A stretch of 24,006 bases of DNA from a virus: the IMG/VR virus record IMGVR_UViG_3300025759_000681, positions 1 to 24,006 of that record. The stretch is one strand, 5' to 3'. Below the pieces are notes generated by a model. It made no database searches. It had not been told where the DNA came from and saw nothing but the letters and a program-made list of their open reading frames with translations. How positions within the stretch are numbered: position 1 is the stretch's first letter; each line of letters starts with the position of its first letter. The position numbers were made by a program, and so were the translations under genes. Shown here piece after piece: positions 16,657 through 22,194 of the stretch.

Positions 16657-17341
16657 ATTCTCTGAGTTTAGATTCCACAAATTCGTGGATGTACTGGATA
16701 AGTAACTTAATATATTTGGACTTATCATATTCTTCATAGACTTCAACCTCTCCATTTTCACAGGTCATAATGATTACAAATTTTTTGACTATAAGACCCT
16801 TCATCTCATACAACATACAAGCATATGCTGCACACTGAACAAAGTAGTCTTCAATCCACTCTCTTTTCTTGGGTTTGACCGATGTCTTGAAGTCAATGAT
16901 AGCCAGTTCAGGTTCACCATTTTCTCCAGTATGTTCTGCGATACAGTCAACAGAACCGGCGATACCTAGTTCAGTACTATACAATGCAGTTTCTTGACAT
17001 AGGATGTTATCAATCTTATCCAAGTCAGGTTTAGCCTGTTTGAATAGGAACTGAGACAAAGGAAGAACATCAGAGAAAGTATCTGAGTTGTTCAGATACT
17101 CCTCAATCAATGTATGTGCATCAGTACCACGATGGGTAGCCTTACGAGTAATGTTGTTGGCTTCTTGTTCACCAACTTTCTTTCTCCATGCCTTGAACTT
17201 GTCTTTGTTTCTCCAACTAATCACCGAAGTGATAGATGGCATCCTTACAAGTTCTTCAGTTCCAAATACTTTATAGTAACGAACTCCGTCAATACTCTCT
17301 CGTTCAATAGGAACGAAAGGAACATCCTGATGATTAAACAT
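16643..17341 (-). CDS. RecB/Cas4/MGME1-like PD-(D/E)XK exonuclease
   Basis: This 232-residue protein shows the full RecB-type nuclease order. RGTDAHTLIEEYL (His76 and Glu80) is followed by ELGIAGSVDCIAE (Asp132), ELAIIDFKTS (Asp150-x-Lys152) and YFVQCAAYACM (Gln169 and Tyr173 of the QxxxY motif). The N-terminus has MPSITSVISWRNKD. The family cuts single-stranded DNA ends; in the phage it could serve recombination-dependent replication or host DNA breakdown. The placement between PhoH and gp33 takes the spot where T4 keeps RNase H and dsbA. The start overlaps the PhoH stop (TAATG). No cysteines are arranged as a Cas4 iron-sulphur cluster, so an MGME1-like enzyme is the better match. Confidence 0.85.
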   Translation of the reverse strand: MFNHQDVPFVPIERESIDGVRYYKVFGTEELVRMPSITSVISWRNKDKFKAWRKKVGEQEANNITRKATHRGTDAHTLIEEYLNNSDTFSDVLPLSQFLFKQAKPDLDKIDNILCQETALYSTELGIAGSVDCIAEHTGENGEPELAIIDFKTSVKPKKREWIEDYFVQCAAYACMLYEMKGLIVKKFVIIMTCENGEVEVYEEYDKSKYIKLLIQYIHEFVESKLREYAKS

Positions 17342-18105
17342 TACATACCAAGTTCAAGTTTAGCAATGATGTACTCCTTCACGAGACCACTTCTGCAGAT
17401 ATCCTCTGCGTTAAACTCAATTGTATCAAAAGATGGCATGTTCGTCAAGATTCTCATGAAGTCTGCAATGCCGTTTCGTTCGTTCTGTTTGGTAAGGTCA
17501 GACTGAGTTGCATCACCACAGAACATAATCTTAGAGTGCTCACCAATACGAGTAATCATCGAGTCCAGTTCATGGAAGTTCAGGTTCTGGAACTCATCAA
17601 CAATTACAATCACATTGTCTAGTGTTGTACCACGAATGAATGACGTGGACCAGAAAGAGATAGTGCCTTGTGCTTTCAAGTTGTTATACAACATCTCAAA
17701 AGAAGCATCATCAGGCATCTCAAACATATACTTCACCATATTCTTATATGGTATCTGATACAGAGATGACTTGTCCTCATGGTCACCGGGAAGGAAACCA
17801 ATCTCTCTGGTGGGTACGAGGGACCTGACGATGTAAATCTTCTCGTAGGGTGTCCTAGGGTCTAGAACGTCTAGAAGGGCGTTGTAGAGGGAGATAAAGG
17901 TCTTACCAGTACCAGCACAACCGTATGCAACAAGGTTCTGTTGACTCTTATACTTCTCAAAGAACAGTTCTTGGTTCTCTGTAATCGGTTCCACCTTCTT
18001 GATATAATCAAGATTGATAGGTTTCTTCCTCTTCATTGTCTTGTTGCTCATACCAAATGGTACTGGGTTGGTGTTACCAATACCTGCTTTCTTTTTTACT
18101 GCCAT
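17341..18105 (-). CDS. phoH: PhoH family P-loop ATPase
   Basis: The 254-residue protein has a clear Walker A motif, YGCAGTGKTF at residues 61-70, and Walker B VIVIVDEFQNLN at 165-176. IYIVRSLVPTREIGFLPGDH and SKIMFCGDATQSDL are typical of the PhoH/superfamily 1 helicase-like core. The first 30 residues are basic. PhoH is one of the commonest host-like genes in marine phages. Host PhoH genes are in some bacteria part of the phosphate regulon, but the phage function is unclear; an RNA- or DNA-linked ATPase role is likely. It is coupled to the exonuclease downstream (TAATG), which may hint at joint nucleic-acid processing. No Pho box was seen upstream. Confidence 0.93.
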   Translation of the reverse strand: MAVKKKAGIGNTNPVPFGMSNKTMKRKKPINLDYIKKVEPITENQELFFEKYKSQQNLVAYGCAGTGKTFISLYNALLDVLDPRTPYEKIYIVRSLVPTREIGFLPGDHEDKSSLYQIPYKNMVKYMFEMPDDASFEMLYNNLKAQGTISFWSTSFIRGTTLDNVIVIVDEFQNLNFHELDSMITRIGEHSKIMFCGDATQSDLTKQNERNGIADFMRILTNMPSFDTIEFNAEDICRSGLVKEYIIAKLELGM

Positions 18106-18111
18106 ATGATG

Positions 18112-18363
18112 TTAGTCGTAATGTTTTAGGTTACTACCTGGTTGTTGTTTTGCCTTTCCAATTACATCCTTCCATCCAGGATGTTTAGTATAGATTTTAC
18201 TTAAGGGGTCACCCATTTCAATACCTAAACATGGAGCATTATCTGGAGTATAATACCTTGACCAGTCTGGATTGTCTTTACACCACTGAGACCAGTCATG
18301 AACACTCATCTGCACTTCTTTAGTCTCACCAGTATCTTTATTCTTAATTGGATATGTTGCCAA
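18112..18363 (-). CDS. Small conserved cyanophage protein with TTG start
   Basis: The 83-residue product starts MATYPIKNKDTGETKEVQMS and has VHDWSQWCKDNPDWSRYY and KHPGWKDVIGKAKQQPGSN. I recall cyanophage relatives beginning M-x-TYP-[IV]-KN and ending with an NPGWND/GWKDV segment, of unknown function; the N-terminus is loosely FmdB-like without zinc cysteines. The start was chosen at TTG because the perfect Shine-Dalgarno GGAGGTGA ends five bases before it. The in-frame ATG at 18378 lies one base upstream of that site and has no ribosome site of its own. A TATAAATA element lies 30 bases upstream. The stop is six bases before PhoH. Confidence 0.75.
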   Translation of the reverse strand: MATYPIKNKDTGETKEVQMSVHDWSQWCKDNPDWSRYYTPDNAPCLGIEMGDPLSKIYTKHPGWKDVIGKAKQQPGSNLKHYD

Positions 18364-18387
18364 AATTTTCACCTCCATTATGTTTGT

Positions 18388-18410
18388 GTTGATATTTATA
18401 TTATATCAAC
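18388..18410. repeat. Perfect inverted repeat around a late promoter
   Basis: Arms gttgatat (18388-18395) and atatcaac (18403-18410) are perfect 8-bp complements around ttatatt. The right arm covers the end of ThyX, and the dyad encloses the TATAAATA element. It could form a hairpin at the end of the ThyX transcript, though no U-tract follows, or be an operator. Confidence 0.6.
18393..18400 (-). promoter_or_regulatory. Consensus late promoter TATAAATA
   Basis: The minus strand reads TATAAATA, the exact T4 late promoter. It is 30 bases before the TTG start of the small gene upstream of PhoH. It could drive late synthesis of that gene, PhoH, the exonuclease and the replication genes beyond. 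Confidence 0.6.
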
Positions 18411-19057
18411 CACTCATTATCAATACCTCCAAGTGCTTCTGCTGTTATGGGAAACTCTTTACAAAATATCTCCTTACAAGATTTTGCAATTTCCATATGC
18501 TCTTTCTGTGTTCCATTCTTCTCTCGTAGAGCAATGTAGGTAATCCAGCTCCGTAGACTGCCAGTCATATACATTCTGGTTGGTGTTGCAAGGGGCAATA
18601 CAAAGCGTGCACATTCCTTTGCGACACCAGCCTCCAACATCTGATTATAAAGATTAGATGCAGAACTGAATAAAGTAACCATCTGACGGTTGATTTTATC
18701 GACCATCTCAGGGTCAAGGTCATCAATACTATTCTGACGATTCTTATCATCCTGACGACGGAGTTCAGGAAGTTCAATCTCAGAGTTCAAAAGATTAGTA
18801 CTTGCATACCTCTGTGAAAACTCTTGAAAGGTGAAACTTCTATGACGCAATACTTGTGCTGCAATACCTCTCGTAGTCTCAATCTCCATAGACATAAATG
18901 CCTGTTCAAAAATAGACCAATGTTGATGTTTGATACAGTACTTCAGAAGACCTGCGAACTTCTCACTGTCCTGATTGTTTGGATTACTTACACGTGCACA
19001 ATATGCTATGTGTTTCTCTGCATCAGGTGTTACTGAGATTAGTTTGGCTTGATTCAT
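18401..19057 (-). CDS. thyX: Flavin-dependent thymidylate synthase ThyX
   Basis: This 218-residue enzyme carries the ThyX signature RHRSFTFQEFSQRY at residues 71-84 (RHRx7S with Ser81). Supporting motifs are AYCARVSNPNNQDS, HWSIFEQAFMSMEIETTRGI, RFVLPLATPTRMYMTGSLRS and FPITAEALGG. It methylates dUMP to dTMP using methylenetetrahydrofolate and FAD/NADPH, feeding DNA synthesis. The length matches the family. ThyX is a common auxiliary gene of cyanophages, and the nearby glutaredoxin could serve the same nucleotide supply. Its first 35 bases overlap the end of a small upstream gene. The transcript end holds the 18388-18410 dyad. Confidence 0.95.
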   Translation of the reverse strand: MNQAKLISVTPDAEKHIAYCARVSNPNNQDSEKFAGLLKYCIKHQHWSIFEQAFMSMEIETTRGIAAQVLRHRSFTFQEFSQRYASTNLLNSEIELPELRRQDDKNRQNSIDDLDPEMVDKINRQMVTLFSSASNLYNQMLEAGVAKECARFVLPLATPTRMYMTGSLRSWITYIALREKNGTQKEHMEIAKSCKEIFCKEFPITAEALGGIDNEWLI

Positions 19058-19178
19058 ATGTTTTACTAGACTTTAATTGTTTACGTTCTCGTTTAACTCT
19101 TTCGACATAGAGCCTTTCACCTTCACTAAAGAGTTCAGGATGTTTGAGGATGTACTTAATTGCTTTTTTTGTTTTCAT
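19023..19178 (-). CDS. Small basic protein overlapping ThyX
   Basis: The 51-residue product begins MKTKKAIKYILKHPELFSEG and continues with ERLYVERVKRERKQ. The KHPELF...YV..V segment looks like short cyanophage proteins I have seen near ThyX, without known function. The last 12 codons lie inside the ThyX coding start (35-base overlap), and the first 23 bases overlap the end of the gene upstream. The double overlap leaves some doubt, but the protein is helical, charged and plausible. Confidence 0.6.
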   Translation of the reverse strand: MKTKKAIKYILKHPELFSEGERLYVERVKRERKQLKSSKTYESSQTNLSNT

Positions 19179-19383
19179 GATTGAAATACGTATCGAAATA
19201 AGAAACTATTCCATTACTTAATTGGTTACCCTGAGAAACCCAAGTGTCTACACATTCATAGATGTCTTGAGTACTATATGATTCTTCTTCTATCTTAGTT
19301 CTTCCATACTTATTTAACAGAATACTGAGACACTGTTGACGAAGTTTCATTCGGTTTTCAGAGTATCTCCAATCATCACTCAT
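19156..19383 (-). CDS. Small conserved protein upstream of ThyX, function unknown
   Basis: The 75-residue form starts MSDDWRYSENRMKLRQQCLS and continues with TQDIYECVDTWVSQGNQLSN and GIVSYFDTYFNH. In-frame ATGs also occur at 19386, 19401 and 19404. I prefer 19383 because GAGG stands about 12 bases upstream and the ATGAGTGA overlap with the previous stop is of the kind common here. It is probably a soluble helical protein. No domain is recognised. Confidence 0.7.
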   Translation of the reverse strand: MSDDWRYSENRMKLRQQCLSILLNKYGRTKIEEESYSTQDIYECVDTWVSQGNQLSNGIVSYFDTYFNHENKKSN

Positions 19384-19537
19384 CATCTTCGTAAACCTCA
19401 TCATAATCTGGAAGGGGAGGTAGAGTTTCTTCTAACCTACTGGTGTATGACTCAACATCAGAATAGACTTCTGATTCCAATGCATCAACTAAGAGTCTAA
19501 GATTTCTTGTGATCAGTTTAAGTTTATCTTTTTCCAT
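19376..19537 (-). CDS. Small acidic protein (MEKDKLKL family), start abuts a terminator
   Basis: The 53-residue protein begins MEKDKLKLITRNLRLLVDAL and ends with PPLPDYDEVYEDDE. I recognise it as a recurring small cyanophage protein of unknown role. Its ATG follows immediately after the U-tract of an intrinsic terminator, with no room for a normal ribosome site; the nearest purine-rich GGGAG is in the hairpin's own 5' arm, about 25 bases upstream. Expression would therefore need read-through of that hairpin or an unseen start. It overlaps the next gene by eight bases. Confidence 0.75.
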   Translation of the reverse strand: MEKDKLKLITRNLRLLVDALESEVYSDVESYTSRLEETLPPLPDYDEVYEDDE

Positions 19538-19563
19538 AAAAAAAAGGGAGACTTGTGTCTCCC
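19538..19563 (-). terminator. Intrinsic terminator closing the riboswitch mini-operon
   Basis: On the minus strand GGGAGAC pairs with GTCTCCC (19546-19563) around the loop ACAA, followed directly by eight T. It lies 33 bases past the stop of the DUF4278-like peptide and touches the ATG of the next gene, so it may work as an attenuator for the ThyX operon. Confidence 0.88.
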
Positions 19564-19596
19564 TAGTCTATCAGATAACTGAACATGTGACAAGTG

Positions 19597-19764
19597 TCAC
19601 TTATTGTAAGTACGACCACGGTAACAAAATGTACCATGGGTTTCACTTGACTTCATACAACGGGTATCATACTCAACACCACGATATGCAGTGTGTGTAA
19701 TCTGTGCGTCGTGAAGAGCAGATGCTTTGTTGATCTGCTTCTTGATCATTTGAAGTGTGTTCAT
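19597..19764 (-). CDS. DUF4278-like small peptide
   Basis: The 55-residue peptide begins MNTLQMIKKQINKASALHDA and has two YRG elements, TAYRGVEYDTR and FCYRGRTY. The paired YRG-x-x-Y pattern resembles DUF4278, a cyanobacterial and cyanophage family of unknown function. A Shine-Dalgarno (TAGGAG) lies nine bases upstream. It is the second gene of a riboswitch-controlled mini-operon and ends 33 bases before a strong terminator. Two cysteines frame the C-terminal YRG, but no metal motif is evident. Confidence 0.8.
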   Translation of the reverse strand: MNTLQMIKKQINKASALHDAQITHTAYRGVEYDTRCMKSSETHGTFCYRGRTYNK

Positions 19765-19806
19765 GAGTTTACTCCTAAAGAAATGGGATGTTTAATCGCC
19801 GTTCCT

Positions 19807-19974
19807 TCAGTCGTGTGCGTCCCAATACCAATCACATTGTGGTGCTGAGTCCTTAAGGGTCTCAACCAACTCAACCTTAACTACATTGCTAAGGTTATTA
19901 TTGTTCTCGATCTTCAGCATGATAGCATCAGTTTGAGTACAGGTGAGTGTTGTATAGAATAATACTTCTAGCAT
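19807..19974 (-). CDS. Small peptide directly under a glutamine-type riboswitch
   Basis: The 55-residue product begins MLEVLFYTTLTCTQTDAIML and ends with ETLKDSAPQCDWYWDAHD. I recognise it as a short conserved cyanophage peptide, which fits the short proteins that give the Downstream-peptide RNA its name. An N-terminal strand, a helix and a C-terminal DWYW-DAHD end are seen; Cys12 and Cys47 could form a disulfide or bind metal. There is no usual ribosome site before the ATG, so initiation may depend on how the leader folds. The next peptide starts 42 bases downstream. The function is not known to me; the riboswitch suggests a link to nitrogen or glutamine status. Confidence 0.8.
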   Translation of the reverse strand: MLEVLFYTTLTCTQTDAIMLKIENNNNLSNVVKVELVETLKDSAPQCDWYWDAHD

Positions 19975-19979
19975 GGGAT

Positions 19980-20063
19980 CAACGGAACCGTTGCGCGACT
20001 TACTTGCGTCCTGCGGTGTCTTTTTAGGCTGTGTGCCTAACGACTACCGTTTGGATGAACGAT
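19980..20063 (-). ncRNA. Glutamine-type riboswitch (Downstream-peptide / glnA RNA motif)
   Basis: On the minus strand the leader starts ATCGTTCATCC (from 20063) and later holds GGACGCAAGTA (20011-20001), the two conserved blocks of the glnA/Downstream-peptide RNAs. Between them a long imperfect hairpin forms: CGGT with ACCG, GTC with GAC, and TTAGGC with GCCTAA around ACACA. Downstream, CAACGG-TT-CCGTTG (19993-19980) is a perfect inverted repeat. Its AACG could alternatively pair with the 5' CGTT to make a pseudoknot. The ATG of the peptide is only five bases past this element. These RNAs are known from marine cyanobacteria and cyanophages and bind L-glutamine. The match is from memory of the consensus, not from a covariance search. 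Confidence 0.8.
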
Positions 20064-20069
20064 AGGTCT

Positions 20070-20098
20070 ATTATAGACCACTATCTCTATTTAGTCAA
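20070..20098 (-). promoter_or_regulatory. Strong sigma-70 promoter for the riboswitch operon
   Basis: The minus strand reads TTGACT (20098-20093), a 17-base spacer, then TATAAT (20075-20070): one mismatch from consensus with ideal spacing. The start point would be near 20063, so the transcript begins with the riboswitch itself. The -35 box touches the stop codon of the upstream gene. A host-type promoter implies early expression. Confidence 0.88.
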
Positions 20099-20285
20099 GT
20101 GTGCCGTATTCTTCACCTTCCTTAATCAGTTCAGAGACATAATCCTCTGTTCCATCGATGGTCTTAACCGCAAACAAATTAGACTTCTGATATTTTTTTA
20201 TTTTCTTATACTGTTTAAGTAATGTTTGAACTTGATCAGGCTTCATATTGATACCCTCAAACTCAATCGAGAACCCGTTACTCAT
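20091..20285 (-). CDS. Small protein of unknown function
   Basis: The 64-residue protein starts MSNGFSIEFEGINMKPDQVQ and continues with TLLKQYKKIKKYQKSNLFAV and EDYVSELIKEGEEYGTLD. It is highly charged with a basic helical middle. I recognise no domain. The start overlaps the previous stop (ATGA), and the stop codon touches the -35 box of the riboswitch operon promoter. That makes it the last gene of the tightly coupled set starting near 21030. Confidence 0.7.
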   Translation of the reverse strand: MSNGFSIEFEGINMKPDQVQTLLKQYKKIKKYQKSNLFAVKTIDGTEDYVSELIKEGEEYGTLD

Positions 20286-20554
20286 TTTTTCTTCTTCTCT
20301 TTTTCTTTTGGTGGAGTATTACCCCACAGTTTAGGATTGATTCTTCCTTGTGCCTGAGTTATATTTTTAAAATCACTACGATAGTTGTCCCAATAGTGAT
20401 CAAAGATATCAACTTGTTTTGTAGCGACTACAATATCAAAATGAGTATTTCCATCTTGAAGATACTCAATTAGATATGCACTAGTAGGTAGACTTTTATC
20501 TTGTGCTAGTGTTGGATCACAATCAGTATGGATAAATTTTATCTTATCACTCAA
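20282..20554 (-). CDS. Conserved small protein with TTG start
   Basis: The 90-residue protein begins MSDKIKFIHTDCDPTLAQDK and has LPTSAYLIEYLQDGNTHFDI, VVATKQVDIFDHYWDNY and ITQAQGRINPKLWG before a Lys-rich tail. The start codon is TTG, overlapping the previous stop (TTGA). A GGAGG six bases upstream makes this start convincing, and no nearby in-frame ATG competes. It appears to be a T4-like cyanophage conserved protein, but I know no function. Confidence 0.75.
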   Translation of the reverse strand: MSDKIKFIHTDCDPTLAQDKSLPTSAYLIEYLQDGNTHFDIVVATKQVDIFDHYWDNYRSDFKNITQAQGRINPKLWGNTPPKEKEKKKK

Positions 20555-21030
20555 GACCTACCTCCCCATTGAATATCTGGGTATGCAGATTCAACTACTC
20601 CCTTAGTAATTTTATATTGATTTCCCAGAAGTTTATCCTTCACAAGACAAAGGAGATTTGCTTCTGTTGGATGAAGAACCTCAAGAATCTGAATGAACAT
20701 AGACTCTCTACGAGTTTTAGAAAGACTGTCATTACCACCTTTCACAAAATGATAAAGGTTTCTATATTCTTTACGAAGAGAACTATGATCTGTTCCTATA
20801 GGAACATCATTCTTCTCAAATGGAACTTCACCTTCTGGAAGCATAGACACTACAGTGTCATCAAAATTCCAAATCAAAAGTGTAGTTACTGCGTCACAAC
20901 GATATTCTTTGAGAGCCTCTACCTTTTTTGCTACGGTTCTTTGTGTAGAAACGTATTCAAAAATTTCATGAATGAATGGATTGGGTGGAAGTTTCTTTGG
21001 TGTAGTAACTTTTTTTGTTGATGTAGCCAT
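20551..21030 (-). CDS. Conserved T4-like cyanophage protein (DUF6433-like)
   Basis: The 159-residue protein starts with a basic Lys/Thr/Pro stretch, then PPNPFIHEIFEYVSTQRTVA, KKVEALKEYRCDAVTTLLIW, NFDDTVVSMLPEGEVPFEKN, SLRKEYRNLYHFVKGGND and MFIQILEVLHPTEANLLCLV. I recall closely similar proteins in many marine T4-like phages, annotated as a DUF (6433 from memory); the function is unknown. The helical core followed by 'LHP.EA.LL..VKDK' suggests an oligomeric or nucleic-acid-associated protein. A late-type AATAAATA lies about 30 bases before the ATG. It overlaps the next gene's TTG start. Confidence 0.75.
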   Translation of the reverse strand: MATSTKKVTTPKKLPPNPFIHEIFEYVSTQRTVAKKVEALKEYRCDAVTTLLIWNFDDTVVSMLPEGEVPFEKNDVPIGTDHSSLRKEYRNLYHFVKGGNDSLSKTRRESMFIQILEVLHPTEANLLCLVKDKLLGNQYKITKGVVESAYPDIQWGGRS

Positions 21031-21059
21031 GGTTATTAATAATTTTATTCAGTGTACAG

Positions 21060-21067
21060 TATTTATT
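21060..21067 (-). promoter_or_regulatory. Late-type promoter element AATAAATA
   Basis: The minus-strand octamer AATAAATA lies 30 bases before the ATG of the DUF6433-like gene, in the only sizeable gap of this gene block (45 bases). The same octamer occurs at 10271, 11733 and 22195. Confidence 0.5.
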
Positions 21068-21075
21068 TTATGATG

Positions 21076-21300
21076 TCAATGTTCTTCAGTACCAAAATCT
21101 TCTGGAGTATTGTCGAACCTTACTGCAAGAATGTCGTCTGCGATAATCTGTCCATTCTCATCAAACATTTCTGGATGAGTTGGAATGTATGTAGAATTCC
21201 TCTCGATAACATATTCTTTAAGTAGATAACCTATTACTCCACCGACCAGTAAAAACATTACTGAAATCACTGTGGATAGGGTCAATGTGACTGCTAACAT
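21076..21300 (-). CDS. Small single-pass membrane protein
   Basis: The 74-residue form starts MLAVTLTLSTVISVMFLLVG and continues GVIGYLLKEYV, giving one N-terminal transmembrane helix at residues 3-26. A polar tail follows with IPTHPEMFDENGQIIADDIL and AVRFDNTPEDFG. The ATG at 21300 is chosen because GGAGGA lies about seven bases upstream; an in-frame TTG at 21327 lacks such a site. The HPEMFDENG segment looks conserved among cyanophage membrane peptides I recall, function unknown. It would sit in the host inner membrane with the acidic tail on one face. Confidence 0.78.
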   Translation of the reverse strand: MLAVTLTLSTVISVMFLLVGGVIGYLLKEYVIERNSTYIPTHPEMFDENGQIIADDILAVRFDNTPEDFGTEEH

Positions 21301-21301
21301 T

Positions 21302-21517
21302 TTAGTCCTCCGTTTTCCTTGTATCAAAGGAGATATCTAAGAAAAAATGGAATTCTCGTTTACAAAGAGAAACCATCTTTCCAAACTTGAATTGAAAAGT
21401 TTTTGGTTGTTCCCTCCTGTTTTTATTTCTGAGAAGAAGTTCAAATCCCCGATTTATTTTCGGAGATGACTCATCGTTATTTAGAGGTTCTTCCTTTCCT
21501 TCCTGGTCTTTTGTCAT
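21302..21517 (-). CDS. Small basic protein, function unknown
   Basis: The 71-residue protein starts MTKDQEGKEEPLNNDESSPK and becomes basic and aromatic: INRGFELLLRNKNRREQPKT, FQFKFGKMVSLCKREFHFFL, DISFDTRKTED. Its first 41 bases overlap the end of the gene upstream, and it ends one base before the next ATG. The second half looks like an ordered beta-strand domain. No family is recognised. The first 18 residues may be a non-structured tail, or the true start may lie later, though no other early ATG exists. Confidence 0.65.
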   Translation of the reverse strand: MTKDQEGKEEPLNNDESSPKINRGFELLLRNKNRREQPKTFQFKFGKMVSLCKREFHFFLDISFDTRKTED

Positions 21518-21827
21518 TCATATACCTACCTGCACCATTAATGATACTCTCAAGATAATTTTTTATTTTACGGGCCTCTGGTTTTCCAAGGTGACCATAA
21601 CCCTCTCGTAATTGTTTGTGAGTATCATCACCACCACCTTCTAGGTAACCTTCGAGATCTAAGATAAGAGATTTTATTTCTGCTGCAGTACAACTCATTA
21701 AGAAATCTTCTACAGTAGTTCTGGTAGATTTATTACTCTTCAGATACTCATACATATCCAACATAAACTTACCTTGAAAGGCATAGTCTATCGTATGTTC
21801 AACAGTATCGTAGAGATCTAAATCCAT
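21477..21827 (-). CDS. Conserved cyanophage protein, function unknown
   Basis: The 116-residue protein starts MDLDLYDTVEHTIDYAFQGK and continues FMLDMYEYLKSNKSTRTTVE, DFLMSCTAAEIKSLILDLEG, KQLREGYGHLGKPEARKIKN and YLESIINGAGRYMNDKRPGR. It is mainly helical with a basic C-terminus. The start is ATG at 21827, one codon inside a TTG, and it overlaps the glutaredoxin stop by one base (TGATG). I believe similar proteins occur in other marine T4-like phages but know no role. Coupling to glutaredoxin does not by itself imply a redox function. Confidence 0.72.
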   Translation of the reverse strand: MDLDLYDTVEHTIDYAFQGKFMLDMYEYLKSNKSTRTTVEDFLMSCTAAEIKSLILDLEGYLEGGGDDTHKQLREGYGHLGKPEARKIKNYLESIINGAGRYMNDKRPGRKGRTSK

Positions 21828-22072
21828 CAAACCAAATTATTTTCTCTCAGATATTTAACAGTTTCTGTGCATCCACCAAGGTTTTTACCATCTACTGTAA
21901 TCTGTGGAAAGGTAGAACCCTCACCAAACTCGGCATAAAATTTATTCTTTTCAAAGTCTCTACCCAATTTATATTCAACGTATTGTTGTTCCGCTAACTG
22001 TAATGCTCCTATTACTTTAGTACAATATGGGCATCCAATTTTAGTATAGACTGCGAAATTATTTGTCGTCAT
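21827..22072 (-). CDS. grx: Glutaredoxin
   Basis: The 81-residue protein has the dithiol active site CPYC (Cys14-Cys17) after a beta strand (NFAVYTKIG). The cis-proline is in STFPQITVDG (Pro56) and the glutathione-binding GGCTET follows. This is a complete minimal glutaredoxin of the NrdC type. In phages it recycles reducing power for ribonucleotide reductase, fitting the ThyX gene elsewhere in the window; no reductase gene is visible here. It is coupled by ATGA to the small membrane peptide before it and by TGATG to the gene after. Confidence 0.92.
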   Translation of the reverse strand: MTTNNFAVYTKIGCPYCTKVIGALQLAEQQYVEYKLGRDFEKNKFYAEFGEGSTFPQITVDGKNLGGCTETVKYLRENNLV

Positions 22073-22173
22073 GATAGTATCAAGAATGGAATTGATAGAA
22101 GTAAAATTGAAATAACAACACCCCCTACTATAATGATAAGCAGAGGGCGTAGACTGAAAGGTTCTTCAGACAT
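22069..22173 (-). CDS. 34-residue single-pass membrane peptide
   Basis: The product starts MSEEPFSLRPLLIIIVGGVV and continues ISILLLSIPFLILS, essentially one transmembrane helix after a short polar N-terminus. The TGA overlaps the glutaredoxin ATG (ATGA), which supports its being real. An in-frame ATG at 22182 would add three residues. Upstream, AATAAATA stands about 20 bases away. The function is unknown; small membrane peptides of this kind may alter the host envelope or anchor a partner. Confidence 0.7.
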   Translation of the reverse strand: MSEEPFSLRPLLIIIVGGVVISILLLSIPFLILS

Positions 22174-22194
22174 GGTCAACATAATCTGTATGAA

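Noticed and set aside
16656-16761. Longer gp33 reading starting with GTG
   Set aside because: It would overlap the exonuclease by over 100 bases; the ATG at 16656 gives the family's usual length and start.
19980-20063. tRNA or small stable RNA in the structured leader
   Set aside because: No anticodon or T-arm layout fits; the conserved blocks and position match a riboswitch leader better.
20569-21021. Plus-strand 150-residue frame opposite the DUF6433-like gene
   Set aside because: Antisense shadow: Phe/Asn/Cys-rich, no start signals, and the minus-strand frame is coupled on the downstream side and recognisable.
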